Shown here: in pieces, positions 54,028 to 63,879 of the stretch | Layout: every line of letters begins with the position of its first letter | How positions within the stretch are numbered: the first letter of the stretch is position 1 | Assembly (NCBI RefSeq): GCF_013415905.1 | Contig: NZ_CP058909.1 | Location: 3,534,001-3,598,000 of the forward strand | DNA from: Halosimplex pelagicum | Lineage (GTDB): Archaea > Halobacteriota > Halobacteria > Halobacteriales > Haloarculaceae | Direction: 5' to 3' | Length of the DNA stretch: 64,000 nt | The notes under the pieces: generated by a model | Seen by the model: the letters and a program-made list of their open reading frames with translations, nothing else | Told to the model about the DNA's origin: nothing | Database searches by the model: none | Position numbers and translations under genes: made by a program

Positions 54028-55029
54028 TTAGATATCCGCAAATCCGACTTCGGACCGTGAATAGCTGTATGTCGAGATTCCTTCCGACTCACAGTGTTCA
54101 CTGAGATCTGTGGGTTCTACTTTACCGCCCAGTTGACTCTCGAAGGTGACCGTCACTTTCTCCTCACTTTCGACAACTAACGCAGTATCGGGGTCGTCGT
54201 GAGACGGCTTGATGACGTAATCGCCCACAGCGAATGGATTCTCAGCGAATTTCAGGTTGTCGTGCTTGTAGGTATAGAGACTCACATCCTGATCGTCACA
54301 ATAAGAGGATAACAGCGCCCGGTCGAACTCCCGCCAATCAGCGGGGCCTTCGTCCAGCGAACTCGGGAAGGCGACCCGAACGCCCTCACCGTCCAGCTCC
54401 TGTCCGTACAGTTCGATCTGCGTCTCCGGAGGTAGTACCTCGACGACGACCCCCACCGAAGGATCTTCTTCACCCTTCTTTTCCACCCGGTCACCCGGCT
54501 CGAACGGGTTCTCGGGCTTCTGGTTCATGTTCGCCATGTTCGGCCCGAGGTCCTGGAGATCGTTCATCGGCCGCGACGCCAGATGCTTCAACTTCTCCGG
54601 CTCGTCGCCCGAGAACTCCTCCTGCGTCTGGACCTTCGACTCCAGCGTCTGGACGTGCTCCCAGCCGAGTAGAATCAGGGAATCCTCGTTGTCCCGGTGC
54701 CACGCCATCACGATGATATCGTCCTCCGAATCGTTCTCGATCAGCGATTTCGGCAGGAACGCGGACACGTCCCGGGAGGTCTTCACGTCGACCTCGTACC
54801 CGAAGACCTCGAAATCGTGGCCGGAGAAGCTTTCGGGATTGCACCGTCGGATCGCGTCCTCGTTCTCCCACTCCCACATCTCCGCCGGCAGGTACTCGCG
54901 ACAGAACTGCTCGAAGGCCAACTCTCCCAGATTGCCGACTCGCTTCGCATCCTTGTCCTCTGATCCCTGCTTCTCTGCCTGATAGTCCGCCCGCACTCTG
55001 TCGATTTCGTCCGGAATATACTGATACAC
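54028..55029 (-). CDS. PD-(D/E)XK-type nuclease candidate with duplicated C-terminal module
   Basis: 333 residues from GTG 55029 (leaderless; TATA-like at 55054-55059). Residues about 30-130 have GNLGELAFEQFCREYLP, SGHDFEVFGYEVDVKTSRD and LILLGWEHVQTLE: the E-x(n)-D-x(n)-E-V-D-V-K pattern of PD-(D/E)XK nucleases, with the variant E-V-D-V-K in place of E-x-K. The C-terminal half repeats a module, NPFEPGDRVEKKGEEDPSVGVVVEV and NPFAVGDYVIKPSHDDPDTALVVES, that resembles SH3/KOW-like beta-barrels. A DNA-damaging defence or repair role is inferred. It neighbours the decayed element C and may be cargo or chromosomal. Confidence 0.7.
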   Translation of the reverse strand: MYQYIPDEIDRVRADYQAEKQGSEDKDAKRVGNLGELAFEQFCREYLPAEMWEWENEDAIRRCNPESFSGHDFEVFGYEVDVKTSRDVSAFLPKSLIENDSEDDIIVMAWHRDNEDSLILLGWEHVQTLESKVQTQEEFSGDEPEKLKHLASRPMNDLQDLGPNMANMNQKPENPFEPGDRVEKKGEEDPSVGVVVEVLPPETQIELYGQELDGEGVRVAFPSSLDEGPADWREFDRALLSSYCDDQDVSLYTYKHDNLKFAENPFAVGDYVIKPSHDDPDTALVVESEEKVTVTFESQLGGKVEPTDLSEHCESEGISTYSYSRSEVGFADI

Positions 55030-55048
55030 ACCACAGTCAGTAACGGCA

Positions 55049-55073
55049 TTCGATTTATACTTTCACGTTCACT
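55049..55073 (-). promoter_or_regulatory. GTGAA-repeat promoter of the nuclease candidate
   Basis: Plus-strand TTTATACTTTCACGTTCACTC reads GTGAACGTGAAAGTATAAA on the minus strand. The TATA-like box at 55054-55059 is 25-30 nt before GTG 55029. It resembles the motif at 51026-51051. Confidence 0.5.
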
Positions 55074-55308
55074 CTACAGACGCCCGCTCTCTGCGATATC
55101 AGTCACGTTTCGGTCGGGCCGATGATACACCGACCTCCCGCTCCAACCTCGCTTGGACTTACCACCGTACCGCTTCGACCCCGACACCGTCCGAACGATA
55201 CCCGATCCGACCGTCTGAAACGAGATCGGAATCCTACCCCGAATTTGTTAATACTATATAGAAATACGGCAGAAAATACTTACAATATACGGTTCAAAGT
55301 CCGAATAC

Positions 55309-55425
55309 ATGCCAGAACTGGCACCGTATTCGGCACATCGCGTCGGCCGAGCGGGTTCGAGCGGTGGCCGCGCCCGCCGGCCGGTCCCGGTCGTGAGAAC
55401 GGTCCGCGGCGAACCGGGGGCGTGA
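55309..55425 (+). CDS. Possible 38-residue leaderless ORF
   Basis: ATG 55309 follows TACAATATAC by 19-28 nt. The product (MPELAPYSAHRVGRAGSSGG...) is Arg/Pro-rich and unlike neighbouring proteins. It may be an upstream ORF of the 55429 gene, whose own start has no TATA box. Confidence 0.25.
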   Translation: MPELAPYSAHRVGRAGSSGGRARRPVPVVRTVRGEPGA

Positions 55426-55428
55426 CCC

Positions 55429-55848
55429 GTGACGGCGTTCGGTCTGCCGATCGGTCCCGACAGCGAGAGGGCGTGGTTCGTCGGGCTGGCGGTGATCCTG
55501 TTCGTCAGCGCTCTGGTCGGGCTCGTCGTGTTCCCGAACGTGGAGGTCGCCGAGCGCGAGGCGTCGATCAACGTGTCCGGTCTGGACGAGTCGGGGTCGG
55601 CCCAAGCGACCGTCGAGCGGGTCGACGGCGGCGAGTCCGAGACGGTCGCGGAGACGACCATCGAGGGGCCCGAGGCGACGCTGTACATGGCGACGGAGGC
55701 GGGGCTGTTCTACGTCAGCGTCGAGACGGCCGACGGATCGTGTCACAGACGGGTCGAACTCGGTGAGCGGGGCCAGACGGGCATGGGTGCCGAGTGGATC
55801 GGCGACCGCGCCCCGGAGTGTCCCGCCACGCTCTCCGTCGAGACGTGA
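55429..55848 (+). CDS. Single-pass membrane protein of unknown function
   Basis: 139 residues from GTG 55429. One membrane helix (AWFVGLAVILFVSALVGLVVFP) with a short cytoplasmic N-terminus, then an extracellular acidic beta-type domain (SINVSGLDESGSAQATVERV...LFYVSVETADGSCHRRVEL) with two Cys (SCHRR and PECP). No family recognised. It ends 21 nt from the convergent DUF58 gene. Confidence 0.65.
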   Translation: MTAFGLPIGPDSERAWFVGLAVILFVSALVGLVVFPNVEVAEREASINVSGLDESGSAQATVERVDGGESETVAETTIEGPEATLYMATEAGLFYVSVETADGSCHRRVELGERGQTGMGAEWIGDRAPECPATLSVET

Positions 55849-55869
55849 CACGGGCCGCTCACCGGGAAC

Positions 55870-56736
55870 TCACCCCAACCAAACACTCGCGAACGAATCG
55901 AAGTACTCGTCGCCGGTATCCACGAGCACGTGGTCGCCACCGAGCGCGGTCACTCGCTGGCTCACCTCGTCGACGTGGGCGTCCAACCGCGACCGATACG
56001 TGTCCGCCAGCGACTGGCTGAAGTACGAGCGCCGGGTCGTCTCGCTCTCCGGATCCGCGAACAGAGCATCCCCCACTACGTCGGGGTCGCGCTCGTCGGG
56101 GGCCATCACCCGCACGAGCAACACGTCGACCTCGTTGCGCGCCAGCGCCGACACGCCCGATTCGATCCGCTCGGGTTCGTCCAGACAGTCGGTCAGGACG
56201 ACGACGAGCGACCGCGAGCGGATCCGGTCGGCGTAGGCCTCGAGCACCGTCTCGAAGTCGGCCTCGCCCTCGGGATGGAGGTCGTTGATCTGGTCGATCA
56301 AGCCCAGGACTTCACCACGGTTCGAGCGCCCCGTGTCCAGCCGCTCGGAGCGCTCACCCATCGTCGAGAAGCGGAAGTCGTTGTGCTCCTCGGCGGTGAG
56401 ATAGCAAAAGCCCAGGCCGATCTTCGCGGCGTACTCGAACTTGTGGCTCGCCCCCTCGCCGTAGTCCATCGACGCGGAGGCGTCCACCAGGACGTGGACG
56501 GTGAGGTTGCGCTCCTCCTCGAACTGTTTGATGTAGTACTCCTCCGTGCGCGCGAACAGTTTCCAGTCGACGAGGCGGGTGTCGTCGCCGGGGGAGTATC
56601 GCCGGTAGTCGCTGAAGGTGAGCCCCTCGCCGACGCGGGGGGACTGCTGTTCGCCCTGGCGGACGGCGGCGGTCTCCCGGTCCAGCGCCGCGTCGAAGCG
56701 GTCGAGTTCGTCGAGGAAGTCGGGGTCGATTGTCAT
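55870..56736 (-). CDS. DUF58/VWA-like protein
   Basis: 288 residues. GLTFSDYRRYSPGDDTRLVDWKLFARTEEYYIKQFEEER is the DUF58 signature, followed by a von Willebrand A-like fold with LVDASASMDYGEG (metal-ion site DxSxS) and VVVLTDCLDE. In this family DUF58 proteins work with a MoxR ATPase and VWA/BatA proteins, probably as chaperones of envelope or enzyme complexes. It ends the operon and starts 22 nt after the MoxR stop. Confidence 0.92.
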   Translation of the reverse strand: MTIDPDFLDELDRFDAALDRETAAVRQGEQQSPRVGEGLTFSDYRRYSPGDDTRLVDWKLFARTEEYYIKQFEEERNLTVHVLVDASASMDYGEGASHKFEYAAKIGLGFCYLTAEEHNDFRFSTMGERSERLDTGRSNRGEVLGLIDQINDLHPEGEADFETVLEAYADRIRSRSLVVVLTDCLDEPERIESGVSALARNEVDVLLVRVMAPDERDPDVVGDALFADPESETTRRSYFSQSLADTYRSRLDAHVDEVSQRVTALGGDHVLVDTGDEYFDSFASVWLG

Positions 56737-56758
56737 CGGGAAGGTGCTCCGGCGGCGC

Positions 56759-57709
<951 letters not shown>

Positions 57710-57728
57710 GAATTCGGAGGGTCAGTCG

Positions 57729-58730
57729 TTAACTGGCGTTGTCGTCACCGCTGTCGTCGTCTCCGCCGTCGCCGTCGGTCGCGTCGTCGCCGGCCGTGTC
57801 ACCGCCGCGGATCCGCTGGTTGTACTCGCGGACGAGGTCGGCGTCCTCGACCTGTTCGGGGGCGGCGAACTCCGCCTGCTGGCTGTCGACGCCGCCGGAA
57901 CTCCCGCCGGCGGCGCCGCTCGACTCGGGGTCGGGGAACGTGCGGTCGTCCTCGACGTCGCGGCCGCCGCCGGAGGACTCGATCTCGGCGGTCTGGTTGT
58001 CGTCGCCCGCGGAGACCTCCTCGCGGTCGCCGAGGACGCGGTCGCCGTCGAGCAGCCCGGTGTAGTTGTTCGGTTCGTCCGCCGACCCGTCAGTCGTCGG
58101 CTGGGGCCGGTCGAACAGCGCCGGGTCGACGACGGCCACCTGGACCGTCGCGAGGCTCAGGGCGGCGATCACGACCGCCACCGCGCCGAGCCGACCGACG
58201 TTCAGCAGGCCCACGGCCGAGCTCTCGCGCAGGTCGGCCAGCACCTCGTCGTAGAGCCGCCGGGCCATCCGCGAGTCGGCGTCCGCCTCGACGGCGTCTC
58301 GTGCCGTCCGCAGTTTCTCGGCGACCGACGGGTTGACCGCCTCGAACTGCTCGACGAGCGGTTCGCGCAGTCGCAGCCAGACCGCGACCGCCAGCGCGAG
58401 CGCGCCGACCGCGGCGGCCACCGTCGCCGAGCCCGGGACGGCGACCGCCCCGAGGTCGCGGCCGAGCGCCGACCCGACGGGGTCGGTCACGCCCGCCGGG
58501 ACGCGGAGTCGGTCCGGGAGCCGCGACGGGTCCAGCGTCGCGAGCACGAGATTGACGCCGAGGAAGACGGCCGCGGCTTCGACGACCGCGGCCGTGACGG
58601 CCGCTTTCCACGCCTCTCGGCGGATCTGGCGGATCGATCTGTCCATCCGCTCGCGGGAGTCGTCCGGGACCGTCTCACTGCCCGGACCCGTCCCCTCCGG
58701 GTCCGTCTCGTCGGCCGGTTCCTCGGTCAT
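57729..58730 (-). CDS. Membrane protein of the MoxR/VWA operon
   Basis: 333 residues. Three membrane segments (VTAAVVEAAAVFLGVNLVLATL, ATVAAAVGALALAVAVWLRL, LGAVAVVIAALSLATVQVAVV) are followed by an acidic, Gly/Ser/Asp-rich extracytoplasmic tail (ESSGGGRDVEDDRTFPDPESSG...DGDGGDDDSGDD). It overlaps the next upstream gene by 4 nt (ATGA), so it is part of the operon. No specific family recognised; it may anchor the complex in the membrane. Confidence 0.7.
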   Translation of the reverse strand: MTEEPADETDPEGTGPGSETVPDDSRERMDRSIRQIRREAWKAAVTAAVVEAAAVFLGVNLVLATLDPSRLPDRLRVPAGVTDPVGSALGRDLGAVAVPGSATVAAAVGALALAVAVWLRLREPLVEQFEAVNPSVAEKLRTARDAVEADADSRMARRLYDEVLADLRESSAVGLLNVGRLGAVAVVIAALSLATVQVAVVDPALFDRPQPTTDGSADEPNNYTGLLDGDRVLGDREEVSAGDDNQTAEIESSGGGRDVEDDRTFPDPESSGAAGGSSGGVDSQQAEFAAPEQVEDADLVREYNQRIRGGDTAGDDATDGDGGDDDSGDDNAS

Positions 58731-59539
58731 CGGTACCCCTCACAGGCCGTCTCGTTCCGGTTCGCGGAGTTCGAACAGAGGTCGCGCAGGTCGGTCCGGA
58801 GGTCGTCGATCGTCTCGTTTTTCGCGTTGAGCAGGACCTCGCGCGAGCGGACCTGTTCCTCCAGGTTCGCCACGTCCTCCTCCAGGTTCGCGATGGTCTC
58901 CTCGTCGCGTTCGACCTCGGACCGGAGGCTGCTCACGTTCGATTCGAGCGCGTCGATACGGTCGTCGCGCTCGTCAAGCGCAACCTCCAGTTCGTCGACC
59001 TCGCTCTGGAGTTGCTCGGCGCGGTCTTCGGCGTCCGAGAGGTCCGCTTCCAGGGTGTCGACCCGACCACGGAGGTCGGAGACGGTCGACTCCAGTTCGT
59101 CGCGGCGCTCTCGGAGGTCCGAGACCTGCGTCTGTAGCTCGTCGCGGCGGTCTTCGAGGGTCGCCACTTCGTCCTCCAGCCGGGAGATGTTCTCGTTGGC
59201 GTCCGCAAGCCGATCGCGCGTCTGCGCGAGCTGGGCCTCGGTCGTGTTGAGCTGGCTCTCGGTCTGGTTGAGCGCCCCGGCGACCTGGTCGACGTCTTCG
59301 GTCCGGGTGTTCAGCTGCGCCCGCGTCTCGTTGAGCCGCTGGCGCGTCGCCCGCAGCTCGGTGCGGGTCTCGTTGAGCCGCGTGGTCAGCTGGGCTTTCT
59401 CGGTGCGGAGGGCGTCGTTCTGTGACCGGAGTTGCTGGGCCGAGTCCTGGTAGAGGACGGTCGCGCCCGCCGCGCCGGCGGCGGTGAGGACGACGAGGGC
59501 GACCAGGCCCAGACTGATCGGTCGGCCGATTGCGCTCAC
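58727..59539 (-). CDS. Membrane-anchored coiled-coil protein of the operon
   Basis: 270 residues from GTG 59539, a GTGA overlap with the upstream VWA gene. One N-terminal helix (ISLGLVALVVLTAAGAAGATVLY) and then about 220 residues of heptad coiled coil (QLRSQNDALRTEKAQLTTRL to LEEDVANLEEQVRSREVLL) with sequons, ending LCSNSANRNETACEGYR with two Cys. It probably forms a stalk or spacer outside the membrane. The longer reading upstream is a shadow frame. Confidence 0.7.
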   Translation of the reverse strand: MSAIGRPISLGLVALVVLTAAGAAGATVLYQDSAQQLRSQNDALRTEKAQLTTRLNETRTELRATRQRLNETRAQLNTRTEDVDQVAGALNQTESQLNTTEAQLAQTRDRLADANENISRLEDEVATLEDRRDELQTQVSDLRERRDELESTVSDLRGRVDTLEADLSDAEDRAEQLQSEVDELEVALDERDDRIDALESNVSSLRSEVERDEETIANLEEDVANLEEQVRSREVLLNAKNETIDDLRTDLRDLCSNSANRNETACEGYR

Positions 59540-61926
59540 GGGAGACCACTCGTGAGTGAGGTGCGGCCGCGGTACACTTGAACGCGCCGGACGATCACTT
59601 CCGTTGAGAACACGACCAGCGCACCGAGCAGCGCCGCCCATCCCCAGGTGTCGCGCACCGACCGGACGCGCGTCGACTGCTCGCGGGCCAGCTCCGCGAT
59701 CCGGGCGCCCTCGTCGGGGCCGAACTCCCGGCCGCCGGTCACGTCGACCAGCCGTTCGAGGTCGGGATCGACCCCCAGGCGGGCGTACTCGACCGGGTAG
59801 TTGGCCGCGTAGGTCGCGTCGAGCAGTTCGTGATACCCGGCCTCGCGGGGGGTGAACTCCCCGCGGAAGGTCCCCTCGGCGACCTGCCGGAAGGTGACGT
59901 TCGCGAGGGTCGGGCGCTCGTCGCCGCGGTAGGTGAGCGTCGCCGGGCTCCCCGCGCGGGCGTCGCTCACGTCGGTCACGCCGGTCTGGCCCCGCGCGGG
60001 GTCGCCGATAGCGTAGTTGACCGACTTCGTGACGACCAGCGAGTCCGGCCGGTCGAGCAGGCCGTCGAGGCCGCCGGAGTCGCCGTAGGCGGTCAGCGAG
60101 ACGACGCGGCCGAGCCCGAAGCGCCACGAGGCGATCGCGGGCGTCCCCTCGCCGGTCGCGACCTGGTAGTCCGCGCCCGCTTTGACCGACACGTCGTTGG
60201 CCTGGGAGGGACTGGCCGTCAGCGTCACCCCGGAGGTGATGAACGTGTTCTGCCTGACGATCGTCAGGTTCTGGCCGCGGAACTGCCGGGAACTCCCGCC
60301 GAAGAGGAGGCGCAGGCGGCTCGTCTCGTTCGCGGCGAAGTACGAACCGCCCGACTCCCGGGCGATCCGCCGGAGGGTGTCCTCGTCGACCCGGTCGCCG
60401 GCGCCGACGGTGATGACGCGGACGCCCTCTCGACCCAGCTGACTGGCGACCGCCGCGGGCCGCTCCACGTCGTCGGCGCCGTCCGAGAGGAGGATGACCG
60501 TCCCGGGGTTGTCCCCGAGCATGTCCGCCGCGCCCAGCAGGCCGACGGCGATGTCGGTGCCGCCGCGGGTGGTCTGGAGCCGGCGGATCCGCTCGCTGAT
60601 CGCCTCGCGGGCGTCCTCGAGCGGCTGGCGGTCGGCGATCCGGAAGGCCTCGCCGCCGAACGCGACGACGCCGACCTGGTTGCGGTCGCCCAGCTGGTCC
60701 AGCACGTCCAGGGCGATCCCCTTCTGCGTCGAGAGTCCCTCCTCGGCGCTGCCGGAGATGTCGACGAGCATCACGATGTTCGTCCGGCCGCCGGTCGCGT
60801 TACCCATCCTGACCGGGAGCATCGACGCGATGGGCGACTCGCCGTACCCGCCCTGCTGGTAGGCGTTCTCGCCGCCGACCGACACGAGCCCGCCGCCGTC
60901 GATGACGTGCTCCTGCAGGGCGCTGACGTTGCCCAGCTGGCCGGCGGGCGTGTCCTGCACGACGACCGCCGCGTAGTCGTCGAGGTCGCCGGGCACCGAC
61001 GAGGCGTTGGTCACGTTGTACAGCGACCCGAGGTAGCCCCGCAGCGGGTACTCCCCCTGCGCGACGTACAGCAGCCGCGGCTTCTCGACGACCCGCACGT
61101 CGTGATAGAAGACGTCGTTGCGCTGGTACACGTCCTCCCCGTCGACCCTGGCGGTCACGCGGTGGTCGCCGACCGACTCGAAGGTGTGGTTGACCGCCAG
61201 CGACTCCCCGGCGGCTAGCTGGCCCGTTCGGACCTCCTCGCCGTCGATCTCGACGCTGACCGGGACCGAATCGTCGGCCTCGACGCCCGTCAGGGAGACG
61301 ACGAACTCCGTCGGGAGGCCGACGCTCGCGGTCGACGGGCCGGCGACCGAGACCGCTCGTTCGGTCCGCTCGGGCGAGAGCTCGACGGCGCTGACGGTCG
61401 CGTTCAGGCGGTTGGCGTCCTCGGCGGCGGCCGCGAGGCTGCGCCCGGCGGTCACCTGCCCGTCCGAGGCGACGACGACGGTGCCGTTCTCCCGCAGGTT
61501 CGCGGCGATGCCGTCGCCGAGGCGCGACTCGTCGCCGCTACCGACGGTCGCGGTCGTCACCGGGACGCCCGCCGACTCGATCCCGTCGACCAGATCGCCG
61601 GTCGCGTTCGGGAACGCCCCCATGCTCGCCGACTCGTCGGTCAGCAGCGTGACCCGGGGCTCGCCGGGCGTCTCCCGCGTCTGGACGGTGTAGGGACCCA
61701 TCGCGCCGACGACCAGCAGCGTGACGACCAGCAGCCGGCTGGCGAACAGCAGTCGTCGACTCCGGGCCGAGGCCGACCGGGACCCCGACTCGCCGCGGAA
61801 GATCAGGTACGCGAGCAGCGCGACGGCGACCGGGAGCGCCGCCAGCGGCCAGAGGTGTTCGACGCCGACGGTCAGTCCGTCCAGCGAGTACGAGACCGCG
61901 AGCGGCAGTGAAACGGGTCCGCTCAT
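59536..61926 (-). CDS. VWA-domain membrane protein (BatB-like)
   Basis: 796 residues from ATG 61926 (a GTG at 61929 is equally possible). Two N-terminal helices (LWPLALPVAVALLAYLIF-type and LLVVTLLVVGAMGPYTV) lead to an extracytoplasmic domain with TLLTDESASMGAFPN and a second von Willebrand A fold with MIDAS motif NIVMLVDISGSAEEG, then beta domains. The C-terminal helix (DTWGWAALLGALVVFSTEVIVRRVQVY) anchors the end. It overlaps the BatA-like gene by the shared TGA. A ligand-binding partner of the MoxR ATPase is the usual role. Confidence 0.88.
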   Translation of the reverse strand: MSGPVSLPLAVSYSLDGLTVGVEHLWPLAALPVAVALLAYLIFRGESGSRSASARSRRLLFASRLLVVTLLVVGAMGPYTVQTRETPGEPRVTLLTDESASMGAFPNATGDLVDGIESAGVPVTTATVGSGDESRLGDGIAANLRENGTVVVASDGQVTAGRSLAAAAEDANRLNATVSAVELSPERTERAVSVAGPSTASVGLPTEFVVSLTGVEADDSVPVSVEIDGEEVRTGQLAAGESLAVNHTFESVGDHRVTARVDGEDVYQRNDVFYHDVRVVEKPRLLYVAQGEYPLRGYLGSLYNVTNASSVPGDLDDYAAVVVQDTPAGQLGNVSALQEHVIDGGGLVSVGGENAYQQGGYGESPIASMLPVRMGNATGGRTNIVMLVDISGSAEEGLSTQKGIALDVLDQLGDRNQVGVVAFGGEAFRIADRQPLEDAREAISERIRRLQTTRGGTDIAVGLLGAADMLGDNPGTVILLSDGADDVERPAAVASQLGREGVRVITVGAGDRVDEDTLRRIARESGGSYFAANETSRLRLLFGGSSRQFRGQNLTIVRQNTFITSGVTLTASPSQANDVSVKAGADYQVATGEGTPAIASWRFGLGRVVSLTAYGDSGGLDGLLDRPDSLVVTKSVNYAIGDPARGQTGVTDVSDARAGSPATLTYRGDERPTLANVTFRQVAEGTFRGEFTPREAGYHELLDATYAANYPVEYARLGVDPDLERLVDVTGGREFGPDEGARIAELAREQSTRVRSVRDTWGWAALLGALVVFSTEVIVRRVQVYRGRTSLTSGLP

Positions 61927-63719
61927 CACAGCTCACCCCGCCGGCGCAGGTAGCCGATCTCGAGGACGGCCACGAGCAGCGCTCCGAGGGCGACGAACTC
62001 GGTCACTCGCTGGGGGACCGTCCGGGTCTCCGACCGCGTGACGTTGCCGACCGGTCCCGACCGCTCGCCCAGGTCCGCGGCGCCGACGGCCGACTCCCGC
62101 TCGGAGAGCAGCGCCGCGCTCTCGGCGGTCCCGCCGGCGGTGTACACGCCGGCCTCCCGGACGGTGGCCGTCGGCCCCCGTAGCCGCCCGGACGGTCCCT
62201 CGACCCGGTCGGCGCCGAACTGGACGGTGTCGCCCGTCTCGTGGTTCAGCGCCGAGAGGGGCTCCCGGCCGGCCAGGTCGAAGACGGCGCGCTTCCAGAA
62301 GACGGGGTACTGGTAGTTGTACTTGAAACTCGACCGCTCCTCGATGTAGCCGTAGTACAGCAGCCGGCCCCCGTCGCGACTATCGGTCGCGAGCAGCGGC
62401 GTCCCGTCGCGTAACTCGACGAGCGTCTCGCCCGACCGCAGCGACCCGGTCAGGTACTCGTCGGGCGCCTGGAAGTCGATGCCTTCGGTCAGGTCGGTCT
62501 CGGTCGTCCGCCGGACGGTGGGCGCCGAGGCCGTCCCGGAGGGCTCGATCAGGAGGAGGTCGCTCAGCCGGTCGGGCATCTCCTCCTGGGCCTGGACGGC
62601 GACCCCGCCGCCGGCGGCGAGGGTGTCCCGACCCGCCTGGACGTTCCCGGGCAGCAGCGAGTCGGCGTCGACGTTGCTGTAGAGTATCACGTCGTAGTCG
62701 TCCTCGACAGTCGTGGGCGGGTTATCCACCGTCAGGTCGACCTGGTCGACCAGCGAGAGCGCGGTCGTCAGGTAGCGGTTGCGGTCGTTGGTCAACACGA
62801 GGGTGTCGACCGTCGGATCCTCGGGGGCGACCACGGGCACGGCGTCGTCGGTGGCGAAGTCGTCGCCGGGCGAGAGCCGCGCCTCGCTCGCGCCCGCGGG
62901 GACCGGGAACGTCACCGTCGCCACGTCGCCGCCCGCGAGTTCGACCTCCCGCTGGCTGTCGCCCAGCGAGACGGTGCGCGTGACCGACTCCTCGCCGAAG
63001 TTCCGCACCGAGAACGTCACCTCGGAGCCGCCGAACCGGCGGTCGACGAAGCCGACGTTGCCCGCGCCGCCCCCGGCGAACTGCCGGAGGCTGACGCTCA
63101 CGTCCCGGGCGCGCAGCCCCCGGACGGCGTCGGCCCACTCCGAGCCCTGAAAGTCGCTCAGGACGACCACGCGCACGTCCTCCTCGGCGAGCGCCCGCGC
63201 CTGCGCGACGGCGCCCCGCAGGTCGCCGGGGGCGTCCGTCGCTTCGAGGCCGCCGAGCGCGTCGCGGGCGGCGCTGGGCGGCCCGCGCCGGACGAGGACC
63301 CGGCCGCCGCCGCTGGTCGTCACGACGGAGGTCCGGGTCGTCACCTCCTCGTCGGCCGCCGCGAGCGCGCGGTCGAGCCGCGTCTCGCCGCCGTCGGTCG
63401 TCGCCATGCTCGCGCTCGTGTCGACGACCAGCACCGTCTCCTCGACGACGGCCCGCTCCTGAACGGGGACGTACGGCGCGGCGAGCGACCCCGCCAGGAG
63501 CAGTATCGCGAGGATCTGGATCAGGAGCAGGAGGCTCCGGGAGATCCGTTCGAACAGGGGCGTGGTCGCTCGCTGGCGCTGTTCGTCGGCGACGAATCGG
63601 AACGTGGGCAGTTCGACGCGCTCGGGCTCCGGACGGATGAGATAGAGGAGGACGACGGGAACCGCGAGGAGGGCGGCGGCGAGGCCGAGCGGTGCGAGGA
63701 ACACGTCGGAGAGGGCCAT
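61926..63719 (-). CDS. BatA/VWA-domain membrane protein
   Basis: 597 residues. The N-terminal LSDVFLAPLGLAAALLAVPVVLLYLIRPEPERVELPTFRFV is the BatA (aerotolerance regulator) N-terminal domain with two helices. A second helix pair (LLLLIQILAILLLAGSLAAPYV) and the VWA motif VLVVDTSASMATTDGGETRLDRAL follow. The extracytoplasmic part is beta-rich (RLLYYGYIEERSSFKYNYQYPVFW) with C-terminal helix (VTEFVALGALLVAVLEIGYL). First gene of the minus-strand operon; its promoter should lie in 63720-63879. Confidence 0.9.
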   Translation of the reverse strand: MALSDVFLAPLGLAAALLAVPVVLLYLIRPEPERVELPTFRFVADEQRQRATTPLFERISRSLLLLIQILAILLLAGSLAAPYVPVQERAVVEETVLVVDTSASMATTDGGETRLDRALAAADEEVTTRTSVVTTSGGGRVLVRRGPPSAARDALGGLEATDAPGDLRGAVAQARALAEEDVRVVVLSDFQGSEWADAVRGLRARDVSVSLRQFAGGGAGNVGFVDRRFGGSEVTFSVRNFGEESVTRTVSLGDSQREVELAGGDVATVTFPVPAGASEARLSPGDDFATDDAVPVVAPEDPTVDTLVLTNDRNRYLTTALSLVDQVDLTVDNPPTTVEDDYDVILYSNVDADSLLPGNVQAGRDTLAAGGGVAVQAQEEMPDRLSDLLLIEPSGTASAPTVRRTTETDLTEGIDFQAPDEYLTGSLRSGETLVELRDGTPLLATDSRDGGRLLYYGYIEERSSFKYNYQYPVFWKRAVFDLAGREPLSALNHETGDTVQFGADRVEGPSGRLRGPTATVREAGVYTAGGTAESAALLSERESAVGAADLGERSGPVGNVTRSETRTVPQRVTEFVALGALLVAVLEIGYLRRRGEL

Positions 63720-63879
63720 TCGTGTTGCGGGGACGACTGGTACCTACATTGGTCTTGTGGCGTCGACCCGCGGACGCGGCGGCGATCCGGCGCCGTCTAG
63801 ACTGATAGCCGCCGGTTCGCGGCGACGCTTCACACTGAGGTACAACGGCTATGGCCGAACGGTGCCTTGACCGTAGTAG

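Larger units (their letters stand above)
55030..55428. other. Promoter-bearing gap between the nuclease candidate and the 55429 gene
   Basis: 399 nt. It contains the minus-strand promoter at 55049-55073, a plus-strand TATA-like TACAATATAC (55281-55290) and a possible 38-residue ORF (55309-55425). The AT-rich stretch 55245-55300 is the only other outstanding feature. No repeat or RNA gene was seen. Confidence 0.5.

Noticed and set aside
55254..55851. Minus-strand ORFs opposite the 55429 gene
   Set aside because: Ser/Arg/Thr-rich antisense frames; the plus-strand gene has a membrane helix and normal acidic composition.
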